Origin: Heracleum sosnowskyi
Taxonomy: Eukaryota > Streptophyta > Magnoliopsida > Apiales > Apiaceae
Assembly (NCBI GenBank): GCA_030848705.1
Contig: CM061238.1
Location: 80,252,685-80,316,684 of the forward strand
Length of the DNA: 64,000 nucleotides
Direction: 5' to 3'
Of this stretch, positions 43,562 through 53,109 are shown one piece after another. The notes beneath the pieces are model-generated. The model worked only from the letters and a program-made list of their open reading frames with translations, searched no databases and had not been told where the DNA came from. Position numbers and translations under genes: made by a program. Within the stretch, counting starts at the first letter, position 1; every line of letters begins with the position of its first letter.

Positions 43562-46014
43562 GTTTCCTTGGGTCCTGTCTTGTTAGCCTTTGCATTCCCT
43601 TTTGTACCATTTTTCACTTTGGACTCAGATTGATTCAAATCAATCTTTACCCTTGGTGTTGATTTCTGAGGGTTGCTCATATTTTCATTCATAGCATGCA
43701 TAGTTGGAGGAACAATCATGTTATTCATGTTCCATGGCATTTGTGGCATGTTAAACATATTCATGTAAGGATTAGACACAAATGGCATGCTAGCATATGG
43801 ATTCTGAAATTGTGCATATGGAGCAAACATGTTAGGCATAACAGGCATTGTAGGCATGGAACTGTTCATTGCAGGCTTGGGCATTTTCACATTAGCAGAT
43901 TTCTTAACAGTTTTGCAGTTAGTAGACAAATGACTAACACTTCCACAATTAACACATGTCTTTCTAGGAGCATATTTATCAGGTGTGTAATTGTTGTGTT
44001 TGTTAATTCCTACTTTGCCATTCCTGTTATTCTTTTTATTTCCCTTAGCCTCATTATGAACTTTCTCTACCTTATCTTTCAATTGCTTGTTAGACAAGTG
44101 ACCTACATTAGCTCTCTCAACAGGCTTCTCAACTTTCTTTGAATTACTAGACTCACCTTGAACAAAGTTCTTGGTGACAGGACCATACTTGTCATTAAGT
44201 CTAGTGAGTTTCTCTTTTCTTTTGTCTGTCAACGAAACAGCCTGATCGGTTGATGGTTCATGTGTCAACGAAACATTGCATTTCGTTGACATATCAACCT
44301 CCAACAAATGATCATTGTTGTTTGTTGACTCTGTTTCTGATTCTAAGGTTTCACCAACACACCCTAGCTTCTCTTTGTTCTTTTTCCATGATTCCTCACA
44401 GAAAGATTCCATACCTTGAACATTAATGATGTTGGTAGCAACATTCCTGGAATCTTTCCATTTTGCAATCACACCTTGTTCTATCTCAAGTTGTGTTTTA
44501 AGAATTTCTTTCCTTTGTAACACGTTCTCAAGTTCCTTCTTAGCATCCCTACTAACACACCTCATTTTCTCAAATTCAATGAGCTGTGCTTCTAACATTG
44601 CATTCCTATCACTTAAGAGCAGATTTGTCTCTTTTATTCTAGAATTCTCTTTGGTAAGTGATTTAAGAGTAACACGCAAATTATATAATACAGTAGACAT
44701 TTCATTTACTGCACTATCGCATTCCTCTTTAGAAAGCTCAGAAAGATTAGTAATTGTTACCTGGTTGCTTGAGGAACTTGCTTCCTGCTCATGATTGTCA
44801 GCCATAAGAGCCAAGTTGACATACTCAACATCATCATCAGAGTCTTCACCATTACCAGCCCAGTCATACTCCTGAGACATGAAAGCCTTTTCTTTTTCCT
44901 TGAGAAGTTCAAAGTATTTCTTTTTATAATCAACAGGCTCAAATTTCCTGTTGCCCTTCTCAACCTTGGGCTTTCTGCAGTCTCCAGCAAAGTGACCAAG
45001 CATTCCACAATTGAAACATTTTGACTTAGACTTTTCAATCCAGTTTGTTTTGCTAGGTTGAAAGTCTCTTCTTGGTGGCCTTGCTTCTGAGTTTCTTTTG
45101 AACTTGAACTTAGAGAATTTCCTAGACAGAAAAGCAATATGCTCATCAATCTCATCTAAGTCATTCAAGTTGGCTGGTTCTGATTCTTCTTCTTCTTCTG
45201 TCATCTTGTCTTTACCCTTGCTAACATCACTCCTACAACTAGGTCGACTAGTTGTGGCCTTTGCAGTTTCTTTGTTGTCATCTTCCAGTTGGTTCACAGA
45301 TGCAATTAATGCAATAGATCCACCCTTCTTCTGTACCTTTTCAATTTCCTCATCTTGCTCCATTTCCAGCTCATAAGTCTTCAAGGTTCCATAAAGCCTT
45401 TCAAGAGTGTAGTCTTTGTACTCTTGAGTGTTTCTAAGAGAAACAGTCATAGGCTTCCATTCTTTTGGAAGAGCTCTGAGAAATTTAAGGTTTGAATCCT
45501 TAGTTTGATAGATCCTCCCATACAGCTTTAATCCATTCAAAAGCTTCTGAAACCTACTAAACGTGTCATTTAGGGTTTCACCAGCTTTAAAATGAAAATG
45601 CTCATATTGTTGTATAAGGAGTTGCATTTTATTTTCCCTGACTTGCTCAGTTCCTTCACAGAGAGTTCTAACAGTATCCCATACTTCCTTAGAGGTTGTA
45701 CAGTTGATAACATTGTCAAACATCTCTTGCTCCAAACCATTAAACAGAATGTTCATGGTTCTTTTGTCTTTATGGACTTCTGCAACATCTTCAACAGTCC
45801 ATTCTGAGACAAGTTTTGGAATCTCTACATCAGGAGCATTATCTGGCAATCCAACTCTAGAATCAAGCTTCATGGGAACGTGTGGACCTTTCTCAATGCA
45901 GTCTACATACCTCTCATCCATAGACATGAGATGTAAATGCATCTTTACTTTCCAGTGAAAGTAATTGTCCTTATCAAGAACTGGTATCTTCACACCTGCA
46001 TCCTTCTTCACCAT
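43540..46014 (-). CDS. Sire-2 Gag (824 aa, two zinc knuckles)
   Basis: This is the capsid/nucleocapsid protein, starting MVKKDAGVKIPVLDKDNYF. The capsid part (about 1-230) includes EGTEQVRENKMQLL, FHFKAGETLNDTFSRFQKL and FLRALPKEWKPM. The first zinc knuckle is CFNCGMLGHFAGDC (about 335). A long coiled-coil segment lies at about 430-530 (LSDRNAMLEAQLIEFEKM). The second knuckle is CVNCGSVSHLSTNC (about 690), and a Met/Pro/Asn-rich tail follows (PTMPVMPNMFAPYAQF). It ends KETWVPKST. The length is well above typical Copia Gags and fits the Sirevirus lineage. Three TTTCGTTGA words lie in the region between the coiled coil and the second knuckle (44227-44302). Confidence 0.95.
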   Translation of the reverse strand: MVKKDAGVKIPVLDKDNYFHWKVKMHLHLMSMDERYVDCIEKGPHVPMKLDSRVGLPDNAPDVEIPKLVSEWTVEDVAEVHKDKRTMNILFNGLEQEMFDNVINCTTSKEVWDTVRTLCEGTEQVRENKMQLLIQQYEHFHFKAGETLNDTFSRFQKLLNGLKLYGRIYQTKDSNLKFLRALPKEWKPMTVSLRNTQEYKDYTLERLYGTLKTYELEMEQDEEIEKVQKKGGSIALIASVNQLEDDNKETAKATTSRPSCRSDVSKGKDKMTEEEEESEPANLNDLDEIDEHIAFLSRKFSKFKFKRNSEARPPRRDFQPSKTNWIEKSKSKCFNCGMLGHFAGDCRKPKVEKGNRKFEPVDYKKKYFELLKEKEKAFMSQEYDWAGNGEDSDDDVEYVNLALMADNHEQEASSSSNQVTITNLSELSKEECDSAVNEMSTVLYNLRVTLKSLTKENSRIKETNLLLSDRNAMLEAQLIEFEKMRCVSRDAKKELENVLQRKEILKTQLEIEQGVIAKWKDSRNVATNIINVQGMESFCEESWKKNKEKLGCVGETLESETESTNNNDHLLEVDMSTKCNVSLTHEPSTDQAVSLTDKRKEKLTRLNDKYGPVTKNFVQGESSNSKKVEKPVERANVGHLSNKQLKDKVEKVHNEAKGNKKNNRNGKVGINKHNNYTPDKYAPRKTCVNCGSVSHLSTNCKTVKKSANVKMPKPAMNSSMPTMPVMPNMFAPYAQFQNPYASMPFVSNPYMNMFNMPQMPWNMNNMIVPPTMHAMNENMSNPQKSTPRVKIDLNQSESKVKNGTKGNAKANKTGPKETWVPKST

Positions 46015-46064
46015 GGTTTCTGTTTTTGGTCTTGATCTTTAAACTTCTTGTATGTTAGAAGCTT

Positions 46065-46076
46065 GCTCTGATACCA
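46065..46076 (-). promoter_or_regulatory. Sire-2 primer binding site, initiator-Met tRNA
   Basis: The minus strand reads TGGTATCAGAGC two bases after the 5' LTR, a perfect match to the standard plant Copia primer site. Confidence 0.95.
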
Positions 46077-46078
46077 AT

Positions 46079-47078
46079 TGTTAATCCCAAATGACCTAAC
46101 AGAATTGTAGAAGGGGGGGGGGGGGGGTTGAATACAATTTTGATATTTCTTTAACTTGAAAATACTTTATAAAATTAAACTGAACTGAATAAATAAAAAC
46201 ACAAGATATAAATAATTCAGTTGGATTGTTTGATGATCCAACTGAAGTGTTTTTATTGCGGAAATAATCTGTGATACAAATGTACACAGCTGCTCAGTTA
46301 CAAGGTTGTAGAGAAGAAAAATGCTCTCAAAGATAGCTAATACAAACTCTTTGTTTTTCTTCACTCAAATAAAGTAACTGCTACACTTGGTTATATAAAC
46401 CCAAGTTTACAACCCTATTTTTGGCTACACTAATAGTACAATGAGTAACCGCCAATAGTTTGCTTTTCATCCCTTTGTCCAGTGGTCCTTGGAGATCCTT
46501 GCTTTTGACTTCATGCTTATTATGATCACTCCCAAGAGCCCAATTGGAAACTGGGATGTTTCCTTATTCCCCATGTCCATTTTAATGGTTTCCAATGCAA
46601 AGTACACTTCCACATCTCCTTTTTGATCTGTCAGGAACCTGTCACTATCACTTTGTCAATTGTATAGAAAAGCAATAATGATTCGTTGATGGCATAGAGA
46701 TGTGTTTCGTTGATAGCTTTATTCTTTGTTTCGTTGATGAGCTTCCTTGTTTCGTTGATAGAGTAATCTTCATTCCGTTGACATGTCTTCACTTAGGCAA
46801 AATTACAAGGCACTAAATATTTACAATTAACCAACCTATTTTGCCTATCTAACCATTTAGTCAACATGACTTAGAAAACCTATCTAGTACTCAACAAACT
46901 GCATACCAAACTATGAAGTAATGTACAGTGCAATTGCTACATCACTCATTTCGTTGATGAGCTTCCTGTCAACGAAACACTGCAAAGCATGCTATTTCGT
47001 TGACAGTTACAAAATAACTTAATACAAAATCTACTAAGTGTTTTTATAATTATCATCAAGAACAACATATTCCTAACA
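46079..47078 (-). repeat. Sire-2 5' LTR (1000 bp)
   Basis: It is identical to 34057-35049 apart from one substitution and a longer homopolymer: 15 G on the plus strand near 46113-46127 against 8 in the other LTR. The homopolymer accounts for the whole 7-bp length difference. Confidence 0.95.
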
Positions 47079-47560
47079 GGTACAGTGATGCTGACTGGAA
47101 TACCCTGTCAGAAGACTCCAAGGCAACAAGTAGCTATATTTTCAATATAGCCGGTGGTGCTGTTTCTTGGAAATCAAAGAAACAGACTATCTTAGCTGAG
47201 TCCACTATGGAAGCAGAATTGATTGCACTAGCCATAGCTAGTGAAGAGGCAAGTTGGTTAAGAAACTTGCTAGCAGAGATCCCTTTATGGGAAAAACCGG
47301 TTCCATCTGTATTGATCCATTGCGATAGTACCGCGGCTATCGACAAGGTTCAGAACCGTTATTTTAAAGGTAAGAAACGGCATATACGTCGTAAGCACAG
47401 CACTGTCAGAGAGTATCTCTCTAAAGGAGCTGTTAGAGTTGATCATATAAGATCAGATGATAATTTGGCAGATCCTTTGACGAAAGGATTAGCCAGAGAG
47501 AAAGTCCATAAAACTTCGGTTAATATGGGACTATTGCCCCTAGAGAGTAGTCACTCGTGA
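47079..47560 (+). pseudogene. Copia-A Pol, RNase H part after the Sire-2 insertion
   Basis: It resumes at the GGTAC duplication in the correct frame: YSDADWNTLSEDSKATSSY, VSWKSKKQTILAESTMEAE, HCDSTAAIDKVQNRYFKG, DDNLADPLTKGLAREKV. It ends at TGA 47558-47560. Asp and Glu positions expected for RNase H are present. It is not expressible as part of Pol because of Sire-2. Confidence 0.93.
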
Positions 47561-48078
47561 TGGTAACCCAACCTAACTGACTGGAGATCCCAAGAAATAG
47601 GTTCAATGTGGTAGTAACAAGTCATGAAGTGATATGCGAAGAACATGCATTTTTATATTGTTAAGGCATGTTTCCTGAAATGATAAGAGGTCGAGTTATT
47701 TAATACTCTTAATGAGATCTATACTCTATTTGGAGGGAGTAACTAACTTCAGGAGTACTCTTGATAGACTCACCGATGTGAATGTAGAAGAGGAGGCCGC
47801 TTCTTATGAAATTACGGGCACTAATTTCTAGAGCATTCACATACTGGGATAGACGTGCATGGCCTATAATGCACGGGCTAATTGACTACACCTTGAAAGA
47901 TTGTGCGTGGTTTGATGTCTGGGATAGAGTTCAAGACTACGAGTCACTCTTGCTTAACTCAGTATCTTACTCACTACGCAAAGGTTCAAGTCTGAAGACA
48001 CCTTTGTTTATGCGTAATCTTAATTTTCATATACAGCTCATATACAATGTCATTTTTTAAAATATTCAAGTGGGGGAT
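47561..48078 (+). other. Copia-A 3' untranslated region and polypurine tract
   Basis: There is about 500 bp after pol with no convincing gene; an 84-codon open frame (47806-48060) has no recognisable features. It ends AAGTGGGGGATTG, where GTGGGGGA (48070-48077) is the polypurine tract directly before the 3' LTR. Confidence 0.75.
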
Positions 48079-48927
48079 TGTTGGATATTTTGTGAATATT
48101 ATAATAATATTTACTTTTATATTCAAAGGAGTTAATTATTATTTTTTAAACGGTTGTTTAAATAAGAGAATATTGTTGCAATATTTTTCCAGCTCATTTA
48201 TTTTTAACTTTTGAGATTTGTGTTTTCAGTTTTGATTTTTTATTATGTTAATAATGGTGTCTAGATACATTGTATAACAGAAGTTTGAAACGCATGCTTT
48301 GATTTGTATTTACTGTGAGCGTTTTGTGATCAAATGGCGTGTAATCAGTAAAACATTTATAGGCTTTTTGGCTATATATAGGCAAAGCTGTTTCACTAGT
48401 TGGAGTGCAATCTTCACCTCGAAAAAATCAAAACAAGCTTCTCCCTCTCAGTTTTGTTTTACATCTTCAGTCAAGTTTATTACTATTGCCATGCACTTGT
48501 CTTTTGTATAAAATATATTTTATGTATACCCATGTTTTATGAGCTAAACCCCACAATACCATCTTGTTTCTTTTTTTTGGATTTAACTCCATCTTTGCAC
48601 ACAATAGCTTATTCACACATATTCTTTTCGGCAAAGGATTGAGCAGTATATATATTTTTTTTTGGTGTAATTGGACCGATAATTTCTAAGTGCAAGAATT
48701 ATCGTACGGATTTTTGGGCTGTTTTATCCTGGGGACGGCGTGGCAAACGTGATTGTTCTTGCACCATTTGGAGCATAGCCGCGAAACGTCTTAAAGAGAG
48801 CGTGATCCGTGACTCATCCCAGAAAATCCGGTAAACTCGTATTTTTTAGATTTTAATAATCGTAAAATATTTTTCGTGAAAATCTTTTTTCGGCTTTTAT
48901 TTTATTTTCACAAATTCTTTTATAACA
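48079..48927 (+). repeat. Copia-A 3' LTR (849 bp)
   Basis: It differs from 29712-30560 at two bases that I can see: CATTTGTTTTT against CATTTATTTTT, and TATACACATG against TATACCCATG. The 17- and 14-base stretches complementary to the leader are conserved here too. Confidence 0.95.
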
Positions 48928-48945
48928 ATCGGCTTTTTCAACTAG

Positions 48946-49254
48946 TTTCAAATATATGACAAAATTTTGGGTTTTTGTTTAATTTAACAAAGCTGAAGCG
49001 CACAAGTGATGATAATTTAAAGGTTTCCGACATGACTCTTCAAGAATTCTAAAGGATCATCTTATTTCTGATATTGATGAAAATGTCATGTTTATCGAAT
49101 TAAGAAAGTCCATCTATAAAAATAAAAAAACAACAACTGGAATGTTGAATGAGTTGCTTATGTTATTGATGGACAACAAAATACTAGCAAATTCGAATTT
49201 TGAATACTTGATTATTGATTTTATTCAAATAATGAGAAGGATAATGATTAGATT
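48946..49254. other. Intergenic, no gene seen
   Basis: This is AT-rich DNA after the Helitron CTAG end. A stretch at 49012-49210 has codon-like composition but contains stops in every frame read. Confidence 0.4.
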
Positions 49255-49605
49255 GTGAGTTATCATATATTTTGTTAGGTACTCAAATAAATTTCTTGAT
49301 GTTATGAAATGAATAATTTCTTCATTTTGTTATGAAAGATAAACCGGCGAGAGCTTTAGCATATTTTCAATGCATTTTTACTACATTCGATCCTAGTGCT
49401 TTGTCTATTTTTTTATTTTTTTTTGATGCAACAAATGCACGCCATCTTAAAATATGTTATTTTCTTTTAATAAACTTTTGGTATTTTTTTTCTAATATTT
49501 GCTGCAATGTTTCGTATTTAAAGTTGTCAATATATTTATATAAATATAACTGTAATCAAATAGAAATATATATATATATGTGTGTGTGTTTTACTGTTAA
49601 AAGTT
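49255..49605 (+). repeat. Diverged direct repeat, copy 1
   Basis: Shared with 51555-51890: TTGTGAGTTA-C, TTTTGTTAGGTA, AGAG-TTTAGCATATTTTCAAT, ACTT/ACAT-CGATCCTAGT-like sequence, GGCATCTTAAAAT-like sequence, TTTCTTTTAATAA, and TTCGTATTTAAAGTTGT. No coding sense is evident. A long open frame (49332-49607) is AT-driven. Confidence 0.65.
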
Positions 49606-50814
49606 GACAATATTAATGAATAATTCTCTCACTTTAATAAATAGTCAAAAAAAGTGCAAGAACATCTACAAAAGTCTCTTTTTTAGTATCAAATAGGCTA
49701 AAGGTCCCAAAAGAATATTTCAAATTTATTACTAAATACTTGTATAATTATTAATTTTTCTATTAATAAGAATGATACCTGCGTGCATACATTCTCAAAT
49801 TATAATTTGATATTTGACTAACACATTATTTAAGAAAAATTTTAAGAACTTTTTGGATATATTAAACTTTGATGGTTAACACCCTTTTTAGTGCATCATT
49901 GGAGCTGCTCTTACCCTTCTCAAGCTCTCTCTCTCTCTCAAAATTCAAAATATCTCGATATTCTCTTAATAGTTAATAGTTGTGTGCTTATCAACAAATC
50001 TCTAATTTCTCAGGAATATGACTGAAGCTAATAGTTGCATTTCAATACCTTTAAACAAAACAAAAGAAATAAATAGTCGGTAAACTAGTCAGACATGGTT
50101 AACCTAAATCTTAAATTGGCGGCTATCTAAAATAAGATTTGAATGCATCCCATAGTATACAACACAGTATATAAATTTGTTGAAAATGTCAATAATGTGG
50201 CACCGAGGGAAGGAGAATACGTCAGCCTGGGGGGGAGAGTCTACTTCACGAAAAGGGGCAAATAGGAGTGAAGAATGATTATGTGGTGGGCACTTTGTTT
50301 TTCTTTTCGTACCCGGGGGAGCAATGTGGGGAAACACTCGTCTTTCCACTTGCAGTTTTCTTCTAGTTCTTCCCCTTTCAGATGCGTATGCCAGGCATGT
50401 ATTTCTTCATGTCAACAATCAACTCTTTTCTTTTCTTTTTGTTTTTTAGGTATTTATTCAGTGTGACATCGTGCTATAAAGTTTGCATATCTTCTGTTAG
50501 ATCTGGCTTACATATTTTTTTAGCTATTTATTGCAACACCACCTTAGTTGCAAGATTTTTTTCTTTCATTGTCGCGACTAAATATAAGATTGTTGTCCTT
50601 CTTCTCAGATTCAAGCGGGTGGATTTTCGGTTCCTCTTGTTTTTGTGGTTTCGCTCCGGATCTAAGGATTGTTTGTTTTAGTTGATCTAAAGTTAATTCG
50701 GATCTAAGGTTTCTAAGCCTTTTCCGATTGTAAGATCGATTTTGTTTTGTTGATTTTGTCTCACCGCTTGTTTGTGTGAGTTTGTTTTTGTCTCACCGTT
50801 TGTGTGAGTTTTGG
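49606..50814. other. Intergenic with a possible hAT-type MITE
   Basis: AAGAACATCTACAAAAGTC near 49659 and, reversed at the other side near 49917, AAGAGCAGCTCCAATGATG resemble hAT MITE termini. At 50150-50400 there is G-rich sequence (GCCTGGGGGGGAGAG) and CT-rich sequence of unknown origin. Near 50735-50815 the words TTTTGTCTCACCG and GTGTGAGTTT each occur twice. No gene was assigned. Confidence 0.35.
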
Positions 50815-51043
50815 TGCTGGATTATATTATCTTGGAGGCTTGTACGGATAATATGGATAAACACTTTGATGAAGTGTTAGTGTGTAACACACATAGGTCT
50901 GCGAATATTGTAGCTTATTGTTTAGCAAGGGCGACATATTCTATGTCAGGTCTTTCAGAGTGGAATGTTTCTGCTCGAGATTGTATCATCTGTTACTTTG
51001 AGATATTTTAATGCAAGTACGATTTTATCAAAAAAAAAAAAAT
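50815..51043 (+). pseudogene. LINE 3' end with RNase H-like tail and poly(A)
   Basis: Encodes EVLVCNTHRSANIVAYCLARATYSMSG and ends FEIF before TAA. This resembles the C-terminal part of the RNase H-like domain found in plant LINEs (the familiar motif is R-x-x-N-x-V-A-H-x-L-A). After the stop comes GATTTTATC and then 12 A, the usual form of a plant L1 3' end. The rest of the element is missing or not recognised, so it is a 5'-truncated copy. Confidence 0.6.
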
Positions 51044-51554
51044 ATAAGCTAAGAACATCTCCGATCCAAGACACCAAATAGTGTTACTATAACATTATTT
51101 TGATATCAAAATGATACTATTCATAAACTGTATTCCAACTCAATTGACACTGTACTTGACACTAAAAGAAATCTTTTATATAAAAAATGAAATATTGTAA
51201 CTTTTTTTATTTTTATATTCTTAATAAATCTAAAGTTGAAAAGTATAAACGAAAGAAGTTCAATAGGACAAGAAAAAATTTGTTTTATTAACAAACATAA
51301 GGGTATAGTGAAAATTTTGAAAGTCAATCAAATTTGGTGTCAAAAGATCACCAAATGTACTTTGGTCACCAAATTTGGTGAACCAAAACTCTTTGATCAT
51401 CATTTTAGTATTGTATTGGAGTTGTTTTTACACTATATCAATTATTATTATAATAATTTAGTATTGGGTTGTAGTTGCTCTAAAATGCTGGTTACGTGCT
51501 TAAGGATTGTTTACGAAGAAATCAGCTTGCTTGTTGATTTTGTTAGCAAAAAAT
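51044..51554. other. Intergenic, possible MITE after the LINE tail
   Basis: AAGAACATCTCCGATCCAAG starts near 51050. Near 51409 and 51468 sequences such as TATTGGAGTTGT and GGGTTGTAGTTGCTCTA are found, suggesting a hAT-like MITE. Ends and target duplication are unresolved. No gene is seen. Confidence 0.35.
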
Positions 51555-51890
51555 AATGATGGGTTGTGAGTTACCGTATTTTTTGTTAGGTATTCAAATG
51601 AATTTTTTTGATTTTGTTATGAAATGAATACCGCTGCTGAGAGTTTAGCATATTTTCAATGAATCCATACTTGATCCTAGTACTCTGTTTTTTTTGTAAG
51701 GTGACATATGTAGGGCATCTTAAAATTTCTTGGAGCATCTCCAAATTATCAAAAATATTAGCATATTATTTTCTTTTAATAACACTTTTGACATCTCTTC
51801 TATTAAAATTTGCTGCTATGATTCGTATTTAAAGTTGTTAATATATTTTTAAAAATATAATTATAATCAGATAGAAAGATGTATGTTTTT
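51555..51890 (+). repeat. Diverged direct repeat, copy 2
   Basis: Counterpart of 49255-49605 in the same orientation about 2.3 kb away, with many small indels. A further shared patch, TTTTTTCTTTCATTGTCG, lies near 50558 and 51911. Confidence 0.65.
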
Positions 51891-51942
51891 AGTAAATATG
51901 TTGCAAGACTTTTTTCTTTCATTGTCGTGTCAGGCCTGTAAT

Positions 51943-52335
51943 TCGAGTCGGGCGGCTCGCGAGCTTGATCCGACTCGGCTCGTTTAGTAAGGCTCGGTTT
52001 GACTCGAACTCGTTAACGAGCCGAGCTCGAACATAAGACCGGGCTCGTTTAACTAAACGAGCCGACTCGACTCGATTCGTGAAATTAAACGAGCCGAGTT
52101 TGGGCAGAAGATTAGGCTCGTTTAAGTATAATTTTACACGAGCCGGCTCGCCCGACTCGTTTAAATAGGCTCGTTTAACTAAACGAGCGGCTCAGCTCGA
52201 CTCGTGAAATTAAACGAGCCGAGTTTGGGCAGAAGATTAGGCTCGTTTAATTAAATGAGCTGACTCGACTCGTGAAAAAAAACTCGGTTCGAATTAATAC
52301 CCGACTCGAACTCGTCCGGCTCAACTTGAATTAGA
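51943..52335. repeat. GC-rich palindromic repeat with CTCGTTTAAC words
   Basis: Contains many GGCTCG/CGAGCC and ACTCG words and palindromes such as CTCGTTTAACTAAACGAG. A unit of about 123 bp (GGCTCGTTTAACTAAACGAG through TTTGGGCAGAAGATTAGG) occurs twice, near 52046 and 52169. The base composition is unlike the AT-rich surroundings. It is a dispersed plant repeat of unknown class. Confidence 0.7.
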
Positions 52336-53109
52336 GCCCCTAAATCCTCGAATGGTATACATCGATTTCTCGTTTTCATGATTATGTGCCTATTGTTTAC
52401 AAATACAATACATACAAATAAGAAAAAAGTAACATAAAGAAAAAAAATGTAGATATTATACATAATATAAGATAGATGCATTTTTAATTTTGTTTTTTTT
52501 TTTCATTTTATTATTTTGATAATAATTCTATTATAAATTTAAGGATCATAGGTCCATAAAAATGGTCACTAATTTAAGGATCATGTAACCATAGATCGAT
52601 TTTAATTTTGAAGTGGTTACGGGGAAGAGGGGATGAGTAAACTAATTAACCAAGTACAAGTTGCCATGTTTTGTACAGATCCAATGGTGTACAACGTGGT
52701 TACTGATGATTAATATTACAAATCTGGATTACACTAATTTAATACTCTAAATTTGAATGGTTAACCATCCGATTAACCATAAGGCCAAGCTGAAGCTCTC
52801 CGAGAAAACGCCGTCTCCCCACGATCGACCCTGTCACGTGAAGTTGTTAACACGAACATGCTTTGTAATAGGCTAACAGAAAGATTTCATCACTAAACAA
52901 GATTACAAACACAGATTGTACGATTCTTTGTGTTGCTGACGTAGGACATGGAGAAAATATTTGTAGTATTTTCTGAATATTTGTAGATGGGGTTGGGTGA
53001 AGAAACATTGGGATGATGAAGCAATAATGTACTTATTTTCATGTTCTTGTTTCTTACGTACAAGCACGTTCCGTGCAAAGAGACCCCTTTTTCTTCATTT
53101 TATTTGTAA
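52336..53109. other. Intergenic, no gene seen
   Basis: AT-rich with poly-T/poly-A patches. Open frames on either strand are short and of low-complexity composition. Confidence 0.5.

Larger units (their letters stand above)
34057..47078 (-). mobile_element. Sire-2: intact Sirevirus-like Copia element (13,022 bp)
   Basis: It lies on the minus strand. LTRs are 46079-47078 (5', 1000 bp) and 34057-35049 (3', 993 bp), flanked by a perfect GGTAC duplication (34052-34056 and 47079-47083). In order: primer site, gag (824 aa), pol, a ~540-bp spacer, a 1477-residue ORF, polypurine tract. All three ORFs are open. The LTRs differ by one substitution (CAGTTATAAGG against CAGTTACAAGG) and by the length of a G run (8 against 15), so insertion was very recent and the copy may be active. 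The word TTTCGTTGA recurs throughout. Confidence 0.97.
29712..48927 (+). mobile_element. Copia-A: Copia retrotransposon split by Sire-2
   Basis: The LTRs 29712-30560 and 48079-48927 are 849 bp each, start TGTTGGATATT and end TATAACA. I see only two base differences between them, so the insertion is recent. Without Sire-2 the element is about 6.19 kb: LTR, unusual leader, gag-pol, polypurine tract, LTR. Pol carries a frameshift in RT and is cut in RNase H by Sire-2. Flanking 5-mers (GCGCT left, ATCGG right) do not match, so no target duplication is visible. The Copia lineage is not assigned; the RNase H (WKSKKQTILAEST, DPLTKGLAREKV) differs clearly from the Sirevirus-like elements. Confidence 0.93.
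29068..48945 (+). mobile_element. Non-autonomous Helitron split by the nested Copia elements
   Basis: The 5' part (29068-29711) starts TCGACTAATATATATATAAA and continues GGAGGATACGCGGGAGG. The 3' hairpin GCCGC-GAAGC-GCGGC is cut after GAAGCGC at 29710, and CGGCTTTTTCAACTAG resumes at 48930-48945 after the Copia 3' LTR. Its spacing to CTAG (12 nt) matches the Helitron at 53110. Without the insertion the unit is about 660 bp, with no ORF. Related copies lie at 53110-54266 and about 55430-55761 on the minus strand. Confidence 0.7.

Noticed and set aside
47806..48060. 84-codon open frame after Copia-A pol
   Set aside because: It lies in the 3' untranslated region just before the polypurine tract and has no recognisable motif. 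It is probably chance.
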